A stretch of 64,000 bases of DNA. Source: Mycolicibacterium neoaurum (GTDB lineage Bacteria; Actinomycetota; Actinomycetes; Mycobacteriales; Mycobacteriaceae). Position 1 is the first letter of the stretch; every line of letters begins with the position of its first letter. A model generated the notes under the pieces. It was not told the DNA's origin. It saw nothing but the letters and a program-made list of their open reading frames with translations, and searched no databases. Of this stretch, positions 8,410 to 16,874 are shown one piece after another. Where the stretch lies: contig NZ_JAQIIX010000002.1 in NCBI RefSeq assembly GCF_036946495.1, positions 3,472,001 through 3,536,000 of the forward strand, given 5' to 3'. Position numbers and translations under genes: made by a program.

Positions 8410-11400
8410 GCTCCTGCTCCGGTGCCGACGACCACCAGCGGAGTACCGGGATCGACCAGATGTCCCGCGGAGACCAGGATCTGGGTCACCACACCGTCCG
8501 ACGGTGCGCGCAGCACCGTCTCCATCTTCATCGCCTCCAACGCCAGCAGCGGTTGGCCGCTGACGACCTGCTCGCCGACGGCGACGTCGACCTTCCACAC
8601 GCTTGAGGAGAACGGTGCATCGATGCGGTGGTCGCCGTCATTGAGGACGATCTCATCGGTGGACACCGGGGCATCGGCGGCGGCCCGCTCGGCGCGGTCG
8701 AACTCACCGGCCCGCTCCCATGCGGTGCGTTCCGCGGCGAACGCCGCCGCCTGCCGGGCACGGAATGCGGCGATATCGGCGGCATTGTCGGCCAGGAAGC
8801 GATCATGGTCGGCCAGTGAGAAGGTGCCCTCGGTGATGTCGACATCGCCTCGCCCGGCCGCCATGTCGGCGCGCAGCTCCAGCAGTTCCTCCGCCGAGAC
8901 CGGGTACCAGGAGATCCGGTCGAAGAACCGCAGCAGCCATGGGCTGCCCGCTTCGAACGGCGCGGTGTGCCGGTAGCGGCTCCAGACCTGGGTGGTGCGC
9001 CCGACGAACTGGTAGCCGCCCGGGCCCTCCATCCCGTAGATGCACAGATACGCGCCACCGATACCGACGGAGTTCTCCGCGGTCCAGGTGCGGGCCGGGT
9101 TGTACTTCGTGGTGACCAACCGGTGCCGCGGATCCAGCGGGGTGGCCACCGGTGCGCCCAGATACACGTCGCCCAGCCCCAGCGTCAGATATTCGGCGGC
9201 GAAGACGGTGTCGTAGACATCGGCCTGGCCGTCCAATCCGTTGATACGCCGGATGAATTCGATGTTCGACGGGCACCACGGCGCATCGTCACGCACACCC
9301 GAGGTGTACCGTGCGATCGCCTCCCGGGTGGCCGGGTCATCCCAGCTGAGCGGCAACCTGACCCGTCGGCTCGGCACGACCAGTTCCGAGGACGCCGGCA
9401 GCTCATCCTCGATCTCGGACAGCAGACCCAAAAGTCGTGATGTAGGAAGCACATCGGGATCGACATGCACCTGCAGCGACCTGATGCCCGGAGTCAGGTC
9501 CAGGATGCCGGCACAGCTGCCGTCCAGCCGGGTGTGTAGCGCGTGTACCCGGGCCCGCAGCGCGAGATCCAAGACGATATCGCCGTATTCGACGAGCACG
9601 TTGTCATCACCACTGCGCCGATAAGTCACCGCGGGTGCGCCGTCGACACCCGCGCGGCGGGCCAGCACGCCATCATCGCCGTCACCGCGGCGCACGGGCG
9701 CGGCCACCCGCCGCGGGCTCAGGTCGGCACGCGAGGGTGCCTCCACCGCGCGGACCGGTACGAACCGGACGGTGTCACCCGGGCGCAGCTGCCCCAGCTT
9801 CCAGCGTTGTGCGGAGATCACCGTGACGGGGCAGACGAATCCGCCGAGGCTCGGCCCGTCCGGGCCGAGCAGGATCGGGGTGTCCCCGGTGAAGTCCAGC
9901 GCACCTACCGAATACGCGTTGTCGTGGATGTTGGACGGATGTAGACCGGCCTCACCGCCATCGGGGCGGGCCCACTGCGGTTTCGGGCCTTCCAGTCGTA
10001 CGCCAGTGCGTGCGGAGTTGAAGTGCACCCGGTACGGGGTGTCGAACAGAGTGTCGATGTCGGCGCGGGTGAAGAACTCCGGAGCCCCGTGCGGTCCCTC
10101 GGTGACGGCCAACTCCCACTCGCGGGCGAATGTGGGGCGACATTCCGGTGGAACCGGCGCTGCGGTGTCGACCGCAGCGCTGTGCGCGCGCAACACATCA
10201 CCGGCGTGCAGCTCACGGCCACCGTGGCCGCCGAAACGCCCCAGGGTGAAGGTGGCGGCGCTTCCCAGGTAACTGGGCACGTCCAGCCCGCCGGCCAGCA
10301 GCAGATAGGTGCGCAGCCCGAGGGTTTCGGCGGCGCCGATGTCGAGCACGCCGTCGGCGGGGACCGTGATCGGTTCCCACATCGGCACGGGCACGCCGTC
10401 GACGGTGACCAGACATTCGGCGCCGGTGACGCACACCGTTGTGGGGTGGCTGAACCGCAGTGCCGGACCGGACGCGGTGCACTCCAGGCCCGCGGCCTGC
10501 TCGGGGTTGCCCAGGGCGCGGTTGCCGAGCCGGAAGGACAGGTCGTCCATGGGTCCGCTCGGCGGCACGCCCACCTGCCACAGGCCGAGTCGGCCGGGCA
10601 CATCCTGCACGGTGGTCAGCAGGCCGGGTCGTTCGACGGTGATGCGCGGCCGCGGGTCGCGCACGTGTGCCAGCGTGGCGGTGTTGTGCCGCGCCGCCCG
10701 CACATCCGGGTGGGCGATGGCGGCGCCGAGCATGCCGATGTTGACCTCGATACCGTGCAATACGGTCTCGGACAGCGCCCCGGCGAGCCGGTCGAACGCG
10801 GTATCGCGGTCCTCGGCGCCGACGATCATCTTGGCCAGCAGCGGGTCGTAAGAGGCGGTGACCTCGGTGCCGTCGGTGATCCAGCCGTCGACCCGGACGT
10901 CATCCGGAAAGCTGACGGCGGTGATGGTGCCGGTGCTGGGCCGGTAGTCGCGGCTCGGGTCCTCGGCGTAGATCCGCGCCTCGACGGCATGACCGGTGAC
11001 GGCAACGGAACCGGAGGGATGGTCGTCGAACATCGCCGTGTCGCCGGTGGCCAATCGCAGCATCCAGCCGGCCAGGTCGACGCCGGTGACGGTCTCGGTC
11101 ACCGGATGTTCCACCTGCAGACGGGCATTGACCTCCAGGAACGAGGCCTCCTGCCGGGCGGCGTCGTAGACGAACTCGACAGTGCCCGCCGAGCGGTATC
11201 CCACCGAGGCGGCCAGCGCGCGCGAGGTGGCGTGCAACTGTTCGCGTACGGCATCGGGTAGTGCGGGGGCAGGCGCCTCCTCGATGACCTTCTGATGCCT
11301 GCGTTGCAACGAACAGTCCCGATCACCCAGAGACAGCACCCGACCGATGCCGTCGCCGAAGATCTGCACCTCGATGTGGCGGGCGTTCTCGACGTAGCGC

Positions 11401-11999
11401 TCGACGAAGACGCCGGCGGAACCGAAGCTGCGCTCGGCCTGCGCGACCACCCGCTGATAGGCCGTGCGCAGATCGTCGGCATCGCGGCACACCTGCATGC
11501 CGATGCCACCTCCACCGCCGGTGGCCTTCAGCATCACCGGATAGCCGATACCGTCGGCTGCGGTCACTGCCTCGTCGAGATCACCGAGCAGGTCCGAACC
11601 GGCGAAGATGGGGACTCCGGCCGCGCGGGCGGCCGCCCGCGCGGTGTGTTTGGTGCCGAACTCACGTAACTGCGCGGGGCTGGGTCCGGCGAAGCGGATA
11701 CCGGCCCGCTCCACGGCGGACGCGAAATCGGCATCCTCGGAGAGGAATCCGTAGCCCGGATGCACGATCGTGGTGCCGGTGGCCGTGGCGGCGTCCAGGA
11801 TGGCGTCGGTGCGCAGATAGCTCTCGCGCGGTGCGGCCGGTCCGATTCGCACGGCCTGGTCGGCCAGGGTCACATGGGGTGCACCGCGATCGGCGTCGGA
11901 GAACACCGCGACGGTGCGCAATCCCAAGGCTTTTGCGGCGGTCAACAGCCGGACCGCGATCTCGCCGCGGTTGGCGATCAGAACGGTGTGATCGGTCAT
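8406..11999 (-). CDS. Biotin-dependent urea/guanidine carboxylase
   Basis: This 1197-residue ATP- and biotin-dependent carboxylase has a biotin carboxylase part (LIANRGEIAVR; ATP-grasp KATGGGGGIGMQ; EVNARLQVEHPVTE), a carboxyltransferase part of the KipI/KipA type (GLLTTVQDVPGR, later GLGDVYLGAPVATPLDPRHR) and a biotinyl domain with EAMKM, the biotinylated Lys near 1158. Urea carboxylase makes allophanate from urea. Homologues clustered with two DUF1989 proteins prefer guanidine and give carboxyguanidine. The neighbours here favour guanidine carboxylase. One reported discriminator is an Asp/Asn in the carboxyltransferase pocket, which I cannot place with confidence. Start and stop overlap both neighbours as ATGA. 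Confidence 0.9.
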   Translation of the reverse strand: MTDHTVLIANRGEIAVRLLTAAKALGLRTVAVFSDADRGAPHVTLADQAVRIGPAAPRESYLRTDAILDAATATGTTIVHPGYGFLSEDADFASAVERAGIRFAGPSPAQLREFGTKHTARAAARAAGVPIFAGSDLLGDLDEAVTAADGIGYPVMLKATGGGGGIGMQVCRDADDLRTAYQRVVAQAERSFGSAGVFVERYVENARHIEVQIFGDGIGRVLSLGDRDCSLQRRHQKVIEEAPAPALPDAVREQLHATSRALAASVGYRSAGTVEFVYDAARQEASFLEVNARLQVEHPVTETVTGVDLAGWMLRLATGDTAMFDDHPSGSVAVTGHAVEARIYAEDPSRDYRPSTGTITAVSFPDDVRVDGWITDGTEVTASYDPLLAKMIVGAEDRDTAFDRLAGALSETVLHGIEVNIGMLGAAIAHPDVRAARHNTATLAHVRDPRPRITVERPGLLTTVQDVPGRLGLWQVGVPPSGPMDDLSFRLGNRALGNPEQAAGLECTASGPALRFSHPTTVCVTGAECLVTVDGVPVPMWEPITVPADGVLDIGAAETLGLRTYLLLAGGLDVPSYLGSAATFTLGRFGGHGGRELHAGDVLRAHSAAVDTAAPVPPECRPTFAREWELAVTEGPHGAPEFFTRADIDTLFDTPYRVHFNSARTGVRLEGPKPQWARPDGGEAGLHPSNIHDNAYSVGALDFTGDTPILLGPDGPSLGGFVCPVTVISAQRWKLGQLRPGDTVRFVPVRAVEAPSRADLSPRRVAAPVRRGDGDDGVLARRAGVDGAPAVTYRRSGDDNVLVEYGDIVLDLALRARVHALHTRLDGSCAGILDLTPGIRSLQVHVDPDVLPTSRLLGLLSEIEDELPASSELVVPSRRVRLPLSWDDPATREAIARYTSGVRDDAPWCPSNIEFIRRINGLDGQADVYDTVFAAEYLTLGLGDVYLGAPVATPLDPRHRLVTTKYNPARTWTAENSVGIGGAYLCIYGMEGPGGYQFVGRTTQVWSRYRHTAPFEAGSPWLLRFFDRISWYPVSAEELLELRADMAAGRGDVDITEGTFSLADHDRFLADNAADIAAFRARQAAAFAAERTAWERAGEFDRAERAAADAPVSTDEIVLNDGDHRIDAPFSSSVWKVDVAVGEQVVSGQPLLALEAMKMETVLRAPSDGVVTQILVSAGHLVDPGTPLVVVGTGAGA

Positions 12000-12661
12000 G
12001 CTGGCTCTCCATTTCCCGTCCGGTCCGGCGAGGTGACGATCATCCGGACCGGTGTGGGGTCGAATGCGTTGCAGGGGTTGTTGATCTGCGGGCAGTTCGA
12101 GACCAGCACCAGGGTGTCGATCTCGGCGCGCAGTGCCACGCGTTTGCCGGGCCCGGACAGTCCGTCGACGATGCCGAGTGCACCGTCGGGGTCCACCGGC
12201 ACGTTCATGAACCAGTTGATGTTGCTGGACATATCGCGGGCATCGAGACCATGCCGGGATCCTTCGAGCAGGAAGTTGTCCAGGCAACCGTGTTGGGCGC
12301 GGGTGTGCTGGCCGTAACGCAGCGTGTTCGACTCCTTGGAGCACGCGCCGCCGAGCGTGTCGTGTACACCGACCTCATCGGCGACGACCGTCATCAGTGC
12401 CGCACCGGTGTCGGCGCGTAGCACCGATCCGGTGGTCAGCGTGATGCGGCCCTGGCGCCGAACGGTTTCCGGTGCCGAGTACCGAACCCCGGTATCGGCC
12501 GCCGAATACAGCAGGCAGTCGACGGCCTGGTTTCCGGCCAGGTCGACAATGGTCAGGACATCACCGGCGGCGACGATCGCCGACCACGAGGCGCGCGCAG
12601 CGACGTGCTCGTCGAGCACGACGGTTCCTGGGATCAGGGCGGGAATCTCGACGGTGGTCAC
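11996..12661 (-). CDS. Urea-amidolyase-associated protein 2 (DUF1989), carboxyguanidine deiminase subunit
   Basis: This 221-residue DUF1989 protein contains the family landmarks DLAGNQAVDCLLYSA, SKESNTLRYGQHTRAQHGC and NINWFMNVPVD. With its partner immediately upstream it corresponds to UAAP1/UAAP2. Such pairs have been shown in other bacteria to form the heteromeric carboxyguanidine deiminase, converting carboxyguanidine to allophanate plus ammonium. The GTG start overlaps the UAAP1 stop (GTGA), and its stop overlaps the carboxylase ATG. Such tight coupling suits subunits of one complex. The deiminase role is taken from the family, not seen directly. Confidence 0.85.
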   Translation of the reverse strand: MTTVEIPALIPGTVVLDEHVAARASWSAIVAAGDVLTIVDLAGNQAVDCLLYSAADTGVRYSAPETVRRQGRITLTTGSVLRADTGAALMTVVADEVGVHDTLGGACSKESNTLRYGQHTRAQHGCLDNFLLEGSRHGLDARDMSSNINWFMNVPVDPDGALGIVDGLSGPGKRVALRAEIDTLVLVSNCPQINNPCNAFDPTPVRMIVTSPDRTGNGEPA

Positions 12662-13524
12662 AGCTGTCCCCTTGCGGTGAGGTCGGCGTCGGTGTTGGCG
12701 ATGGCCTGGATGTGCTCGGGACCCAACGGCCCCAACAGTTCTCCGGTGGCCAGGCGATCCAGATCGGTCGTCGCCGGCCAGGCGTGCACCTGCAATGGAG
12801 AGCAGGTGAATTGCGGGCGCGGGTCCAACGGGTGGGCGGTGTTGGCCAGCAGCATGATCGCGTCGACGTGCAGCAGCAGGTCGACCGTGGTGGCGGCGCC
12901 GGCTGAGCCGAGCCATCGCAGCGTGCCGTCATTATCGACCCGAACGCCTTGGAAGAAGGACACCGAGGGCGGCAGGTCGCGGCGGTCCAGTCCGTGTTTC
13001 AGCGCGGCGAGGGTGAACAGATCGCGTCCGGCGGGGGAGTCGGATTCCGGGGCCGATGCGCCGTATCGCTCCATATTGCCTGCACGGGTTGATGTTCCGG
13101 TCAGCGCATCGTGATTCCCGGAGGTGTCACCGACGAGGGTGGCCAAGACACGACCGAAACCGCTGAGCAGCGGATGTCCCGTGCCCAGGTAGGCCTGCCA
13201 TGGCACCTTCACCGTATCGGCGACGTTGAGCCGCTCGTGCGGTGCATCGGCGCGGTGCAGCAGCAGATGCGCACAGGCGTCGCCGTCGGTATCGGTGAGG
13301 CGGATACGGGTGCCGCGGGCCAGCACCGCACTGGTGTATCCGCCGGGGGCAACGGTTTCCGACCAAACCAGCTTGCCGGCGGCGACACCGGCCGGCGCCG
13401 TGGGTGAGGCCGATGCCGGGTGGTGGCGCATGAATTCGGCGGTCCTGCCGTGTTGGGCACGCGCATGGGCCCTGGCGCCGGCGGTGGTGGCCGTTTCGGA
13501 TGTGCTCGACACAGTGGTGCTCAC
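12658..13524 (-). CDS. Urea-amidolyase-associated protein 1 (DUF1989), carboxyguanidine deiminase subunit
   Basis: This 288-residue DUF1989 protein is the larger partner of the pair and the first gene of the operon. Key stretches are LVWSETVAPGGYTSAVLARGTRIRL-type beta structure near residue 55, DACAHLLLHRADAPHERLNVADTVK and PSVSFFQGVRVDNDG. It is soluble and has a poorly conserved Ala-rich N-terminus. With UAAP2 it probably forms carboxyguanidine deiminase, supplying allophanate to AtzF. The start is the GTG at 13524; only a weak GAGAG precedes it. Two AmtR-type palindromes lie 43 and 138 bases upstream. Confidence 0.84.
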   Translation of the reverse strand: MSTTVSSTSETATTAGARAHARAQHGRTAEFMRHHPASASPTAPAGVAAGKLVWSETVAPGGYTSAVLARGTRIRLTDTDGDACAHLLLHRADAPHERLNVADTVKVPWQAYLGTGHPLLSGFGRVLATLVGDTSGNHDALTGTSTRAGNMERYGASAPESDSPAGRDLFTLAALKHGLDRRDLPPSVSFFQGVRVDNDGTLRWLGSAGAATTVDLLLHVDAIMLLANTAHPLDPRPQFTCSPLQVHAWPATTDLDRLATGELLGPLGPEHIQAIANTDADLTARGQL

Positions 13525-13566
13525 TGATCACTCTCGGGCAGTCGGGAGTCCGTCGTTTCGGACTTT

Positions 13567-13580
13567 CTGTCAGGTGACAG
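13567..13580. promoter_or_regulatory. AmtR-type operator, promoter-proximal copy
   Basis: The perfect palindrome CTGTCAGGTGACAG matches the CTGTC-N4-GACAG consensus I recall for mycobacterial AmtR. It lies 43 bases upstream of the UAAP1 start and about 95 bases, centre to centre, from a second copy. It is well placed to block the operon's transcription. Confidence 0.7.
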
Positions 13581-13657
13581 TTTTCGCGGCGAGCGCGATG
13601 TCGTGGTTGCGGCGATGTAACCGATGATTCGGGGACTGTTAACAACGAGTGCCGAAT

Positions 13658-13675
13658 GTTTCTGTCAAGTGACAG
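13658..13675. promoter_or_regulatory. Overlapping AmtR-type operator and GlnR-like box
   Basis: CTGTCAAGTGACAG (13662-13675) is a second perfect AmtR-type palindrome. On the minus strand the same place reads GTCAC-TTGACA-GAAAC (13658-13673), which fits the actinobacterial GlnR box GTnAC-N6-GnAAC. It lies between the divergent UAAP1 operon and the Imm5-like gene. Overlap implies that activator GlnR and repressor AmtR would compete. A TTGACA within it could alternatively serve as a -35 element. Confidence 0.6.
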
Positions 13676-13732
13676 GTATTGGATGTCCATACTCGCCCGC
13701 GCGCCGATGGGCCTGCGGGCACAATCACCGGC

Positions 13733-14251
13733 ATGGCCGACTTCGACCTGTCCGTCGAGGAACTGCGTCTGGTGGCGTGCTTCGTCGCTGACGCGGCGGA
13801 GCCGTTGATCCCGTACTACGAAAGCGCCCACCCCGACGACCGGCGTCCGCGTGCGGCCGTGGCGGCGGCCCGGGCCTTCGTCGCCGGGGATCCACGCGGG
13901 CGGCGGCAACGGGCTGCGTCGATGGATGCCCACCGCGCTGCGGCCGAGGCCGGTACCGAATCGGCGCGACTGGCCGCCCAGGCCGCCGGCGATGCGGCCT
14001 CCGCGGCATACCTGCACCCCATCGCCGCGTCACACCAGCTCGGCCATATCTTGCGGGCGGACGCCAATGCCGCGCGGATCGCCGAGATCGTCGATGGTCC
14101 GTCGGCCGCGGAACGTGTACTCGAGTTGGCTTGCCGTCGCGCCGGACCCGGCCTTGTCGATGTCCTGCGCAGATACCCACCGCCGACGTCCGCGTCCAGT
14201 CGGACGGCACAGCTGATATCGGCCCTGGACGGCGCGCTACGCAGCCAGTGA
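13733..14251 (+). CDS. Imm5-like putative immunity protein
   Basis: This 172-residue helical protein has the composition and spacing of the Imm5-like family: an N-terminal RPRAAVAAARAFVAGD, then RAASMDAHRAAAEAG, ESARLAAQAAGDAASAAYLHP and HQLGHILRA. Family members are often annotated as putative immunity proteins, but many stand alone, as here: no toxin gene is adjacent. It diverges from the UAAP1 operon and shares its upstream region, including the AmtR/GlnR sites about 60 bases before its ATG. I chose ATG 13733 because the longer upstream frame is not family-like. Role in the cell is unknown. Confidence 0.68.
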   Translation: MADFDLSVEELRLVACFVADAAEPLIPYYESAHPDDRRPRAAVAAARAFVAGDPRGRRQRAASMDAHRAAAEAGTESARLAAQAAGDAASAAYLHPIAASHQLGHILRADANAARIAEIVDGPSAAERVLELACRRAGPGLVDVLRRYPPPTSASSRTAQLISALDGALRSQ

Positions 14252-14291
14252 GGCGGCCATGAGCTACCCGGGTGGGAATGTGCCCCGTTGC

Positions 14292-14297
14292 TACGAT
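14292..14297 (+). promoter_or_regulatory. -10 element of a leaderless promoter
   Basis: TACGAT is followed by exactly seven bases and then the GTG at 14305. This is the standard arrangement for a mycobacterial leaderless transcript, and it decides the start of the downstream gene. Confidence 0.55.
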
Positions 14298-14304
14298 TGC
14301 CGGC

Positions 14305-15063
14305 GTGCCAGACGATAACGAATCCGAGGTCAGCGACACCGAAGCCGACGAGACCAAGGTCGGTGAGACCGACAGTCAGACCAACGTCGGCGAGACCGAC
14401 GGTCAGAAAGCGTCCGGCGAGAAAGCTCCCGACACCGCGGCTTCCGATGACGTCCTGGACGACGACGAGACGAGCTCGACCCGCGGACCCGCGGTCATCG
14501 CGGTCAGTGCGATGCTCGTGGCGATCGCGACACTCGGTGCATCGGCCTATATGTGGCGCAATCCGGTCAACAGTGCCCCGGCCCCCGCTGCGGCGCCTGT
14601 GGCCGAGACGTTCACCGAAGAGCAGCGCGCGCAGTCACAGGCCCAGGTGTGCGATGCCTTTGCGCTCGTCAGCGTCGGCGTCGCCAACAGCAGCGCAATG
14701 CAACAACCCGCGGCCAACCAGGGCAACTTCGGGGCGGCGATAGCCGTCGCGGCGAATGCGCGACTCGCGCTGCTCGGCGGCGGTCAGTTCCTGCTCAACC
14801 GGGTCGAGCCCGCCACCCCCGACGAGCTCGCCGAGGCGGCCCGCAACTTCGGCAACACATTGATGGACGTCGGCGCCGCGGCGATCGCGGAGATCCCGAC
14901 CAACGATCCCGCGCAGCAGCAGCGACTCAAGGATGCCGACGAGCAGAACACCAAGCTCGACCAGATCTGCAATCCACCGACCGAGTCGGCGCCTCCGCCG
15001 CCACCCGCACCGGGAGCGCCCGCACTGCCGGGTGCGCCGACCCCCGGCGAGCCAGGGAACTGA
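14305..15063 (+). CDS. Membrane-anchored acidic protein of unknown function
   Basis: The 252-residue product has an acidic, Thr/Asp/Glu-rich cytoplasmic stretch with repeated VGETD units (residues 1-60) and one membrane helix (PAVIAVSAMLVAIATLGASAY, about 65-85). An Ala-rich extracytoplasmic domain follows (QAQVCDAFALVSVGVANSS, later TPDELAEAARNFGNTLMDV), and the tail is Pro-rich. Two cysteines (CDAF and QICNPP) could pair outside the membrane. The layout matches a widespread mycobacterial type of Mce-associated-like or conserved membrane protein, but I cannot name a function. The start is set by the leaderless -10 at 14292. An ATG at 14278 is the alternative. Confidence 0.72.
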   Translation: MPDDNESEVSDTEADETKVGETDSQTNVGETDGQKASGEKAPDTAASDDVLDDDETSSTRGPAVIAVSAMLVAIATLGASAYMWRNPVNSAPAPAAAPVAETFTEEQRAQSQAQVCDAFALVSVGVANSSAMQQPAANQGNFGAAIAVAANARLALLGGGQFLLNRVEPATPDELAEAARNFGNTLMDVGAAAIAEIPTNDPAQQQRLKDADEQNTKLDQICNPPTESAPPPPPAPGAPALPGAPTPGEPGN

Positions 15064-15084
15064 CGCAATCCGACACGCGCCATT

Positions 15085-15102
15085 GCTGAGAGCACGCTCA
15101 GC
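15085..15102 (+). terminator. Weak hairpin after the membrane-anchored protein gene
   Basis: GCTGAG, six bases, CTCAGC lies 21 bases past the stop codon. It has no T-run, so it is at best a weak or factor-assisted terminator. The rest of 15064-15217 shows nothing recognisable; no IdeR iron box is visible there. Confidence 0.25.
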
Positions 15103-15217
15103 CACCGATGCCGACCCGATCCGGTGTCGGTCCACGTCGCAGCGGGTACGGCCACCAGCCCATACTGGCTGAATTGTCGGCGGCGTCAGCGTAGGAACCC
15201 GATTTTGGCAAAGGTCA

Positions 15218-15223
15218 TATAGT
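15218..15223 (+). promoter_or_regulatory. -10 element upstream of the mbtM leader
   Basis: TATAGT is followed by eight bases and then an ATG at 15232, so transcription would start at or next to that ATG. No good -35 is visible at the usual distance, which is common in mycobacteria. Confidence 0.5.
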
Positions 15224-15231
15224 TTCCGGTC

Positions 15232-15300
15232 ATGGATCGCATCACGATGCGCAGGGCGCACGTCGACACCGTGCCGGACGGCCGTCGGAGCGCGTGGTGA
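15232..15300 (+). CDS. Possible leaderless leader peptide upstream of mbtM
   Basis: A 22-codon open frame begins at the predicted transcription start (ATG eight bases after TATAGT) and ends with a TGA that overlaps the mbtM GTG as GTGA. The peptide ([14 protein letters not shown], then PDGRRSAW) is Arg-rich, with two Arg pairs. The geometry fits a leaderless leader peptide translationally coupled to mbtM, a gene arrangement common in mycobacteria. It may have no function beyond delivering ribosomes, or it may attenuate expression. Only the frame and overlaps are seen. Confidence 0.45.
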   Translation: MDRITMRRAHVDTVPDGRRSAW

Positions 15301-16874
15301 ACGTGCTCGCGTCGGCGTTGGCCGAGACCCTGTCCCGCAGCCCGCGGGATCTCGTCCTACTCGCCGACAAGCAATGGTCGCGCCATCCCTGGCAGGAGAT
15401 TCACGCCAGGGCCGGAAGTGTCGCCGAGCGGTTGCGCGACCAGGACATCCGCCGGGTGGGACTGGTCGGTGCGCCGACCGCGGAACTCGTCTCGACCGTC
15501 ATCGGTGCCTTCTACGCCGGGGCCGCCGTGTCGATTCTGCCCGGACCGATCCGCGGTGCCGACGCCACCCAATGGGCGCAGGCCACCCAGGATCGATTCC
15601 GAAGCATCGACGTGCAATTGGTCGCCAGCCAGGGCACGTATCTGGAGAAGATCCGCACCGCCGGGCAAGGGTTGCCGGTCACCGATCTCACCGACCTCGC
15701 ACCCGCCGGACGATCGAGCGCCATTGGATGCGCAGAGGTCGACGTGTCCACAGCGATTCTGCAGGGCACCGCGGGGTCGACAGGCACCCCGAAGACGGTG
15801 GAGTTGTCGCCGACGGCGGTGCTGGCCAATCTCAGCGGTCTCGGCAAGCGCATCGGTTTGCAGGCCGGCGATGTGGGGTGCTCCTGGCTTCCGCTCTACC
15901 ACGACATGGGTCTGAGCTTCCTGCTTGCCGGTGCGCTGGCCGGTAACGAGGTGTGGCAGGCACCGACGGCAGCCTTCCAGGCCTCGCCGTTCCGGTGGTT
16001 GAACTGGCTGTCGGAGAGTCGGGCTTCGGTGACCGCGGCGCCCAACATGGCCTACGGCATGATCGGCAAGTACTCCCGCCGCGTCGCCGACGTCGACCTG
16101 TCCGGGCTGCGGTTCGCCCTCAACGGCGGCGAACCCGTCGACTGTGAGCTCACCGAGCGGTTCGCCGTCGAGATGGCACGCTTCGGCTTCTCCGCAGGAG
16201 CCCTCTCACCGTCCTACGGTCTTGCCGAATCTACCTGTGCGGTAACGGTTCCTGTCCCGGGAGAGGGTTTGCGCATCGACGAGACCACCTTCACCACCGA
16301 GGAGGGCACCGCCACGCGCAGACACGCCGTGCTCGGCACACCGATCGAGGGCATGGAATTACGGATCGAACCCCGCGAGGGGATGGCCGTGGCGGTCTCC
16401 GGCCGACAGGTCGGCGAGGTGATCATCCGGGGAACCTCCATGATGTCCCGTTACCTCGGCGACCTGCCGCGCGTCGGCGACGAATGGTTCCGTACCGGCG
16501 ATCTGGGTTATCTGGTCGACGGTGGACTGGTGGTGTGCGGCCGGGCCAAGGAGATCATCACCGTGGCCGGGCGCAACATCTTCCCCGCCGAGGTCGAGCG
16601 TATCGCCGCACGGGTACCGGGCGTGCGTGAGGGAGCGGTGGTCGCGGTCGGCATCGGCGAAGGTTCGGTGCGTCCCGGACTGGTGGTCACCGCCGAGTTC
16701 CGCGGGCCCGACGAGGCGGGCGCTCGAGCCGAACTCATGAGGGAGGTGGCCTCGGGCTGCGGTGTCGTGCCCGCCGAGGTGGTGTTCGTCAAACCGGGGA
16801 CCTTGCCGCGCACATCATCGGGCAAGTTGCGACGGCTCGAGGTCAAGCGCGGGCTCGAGGTCGCCGCGACCTAA
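15297..16874 (+). CDS. mbtM: Mycobactin acyl-ACP ligase MbtM (FadD33)
   Basis: This 525-residue adenylate-forming enzyme activates a long-chain fatty acid and loads it on the carrier protein MbtL, for later attachment to the lysine of mycobactin. Visible motifs are the P-loop [12 protein letters not shown], the [16 protein letters not shown] region, [20 protein letters not shown] and the C-terminal [11 protein letters not shown] with the catalytic Lys. Near-identical stretches to M. tuberculosis MbtM ([25 protein letters not shown]) support the name. I chose GTG 15297: GGAG is six bases upstream and it overlaps the leader-peptide stop. No other mycobactin gene is adjacent here, and I see no IdeR box upstream. 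Confidence 0.88.
   Translation: MNVLASALAETLSRSPRDLVLLADKQWSRHPWQEIHARAGSVAERLRDQDIRRVGLVGAPTAELVSTVIGAFYAGAAVSILPGPIRGADATQWAQATQDRFRSIDVQLVASQGTYLEKIRTAGQGLPVTDLTDLAPAGRSSAIGCAEVDVSTAILQGTAGSTGTPKTVELSPTAVLANLSGLGKRIGLQAGDVGCSWLPLYHDMGLSFLLAGALAGNEVWQAPTAAFQASPFRWLNWLSESRASVTAAPNMAYGMIGKYSRRVADVDLSGLRFALNGGEPVDCELTERFAVEMARFGFSAGALSPSYGLAESTCAVTVPVPGEGLRIDETTFTTEEGTATRRHAVLGTPIEGMELRIEPREGMAVAVSGRQVGEVIIRGTSMMSRYLGDLPRVGDEWFRTGDLGYLVDGGLVVCGRAKEIITVAGRNIFPAEVERIAARVPGVREGAVVAVGIGEGSVRPGLVVTAEFRGPDEAGARAELMREVASGCGVVPAEVVFVKPGTLPRTSSGKLRRLEVKRGLEVAAT

Noticed and set aside
10023..11261. 412-codon plus-strand frame opposite the carboxylase
   Set aside because: Shadow of the carboxylase; no start signal or domain.
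15064..15217. IdeR iron box upstream of mbtM
   Set aside because: No sequence resembling TTAGGTTAGGCTAACCTAA was found in this stretch on either strand.
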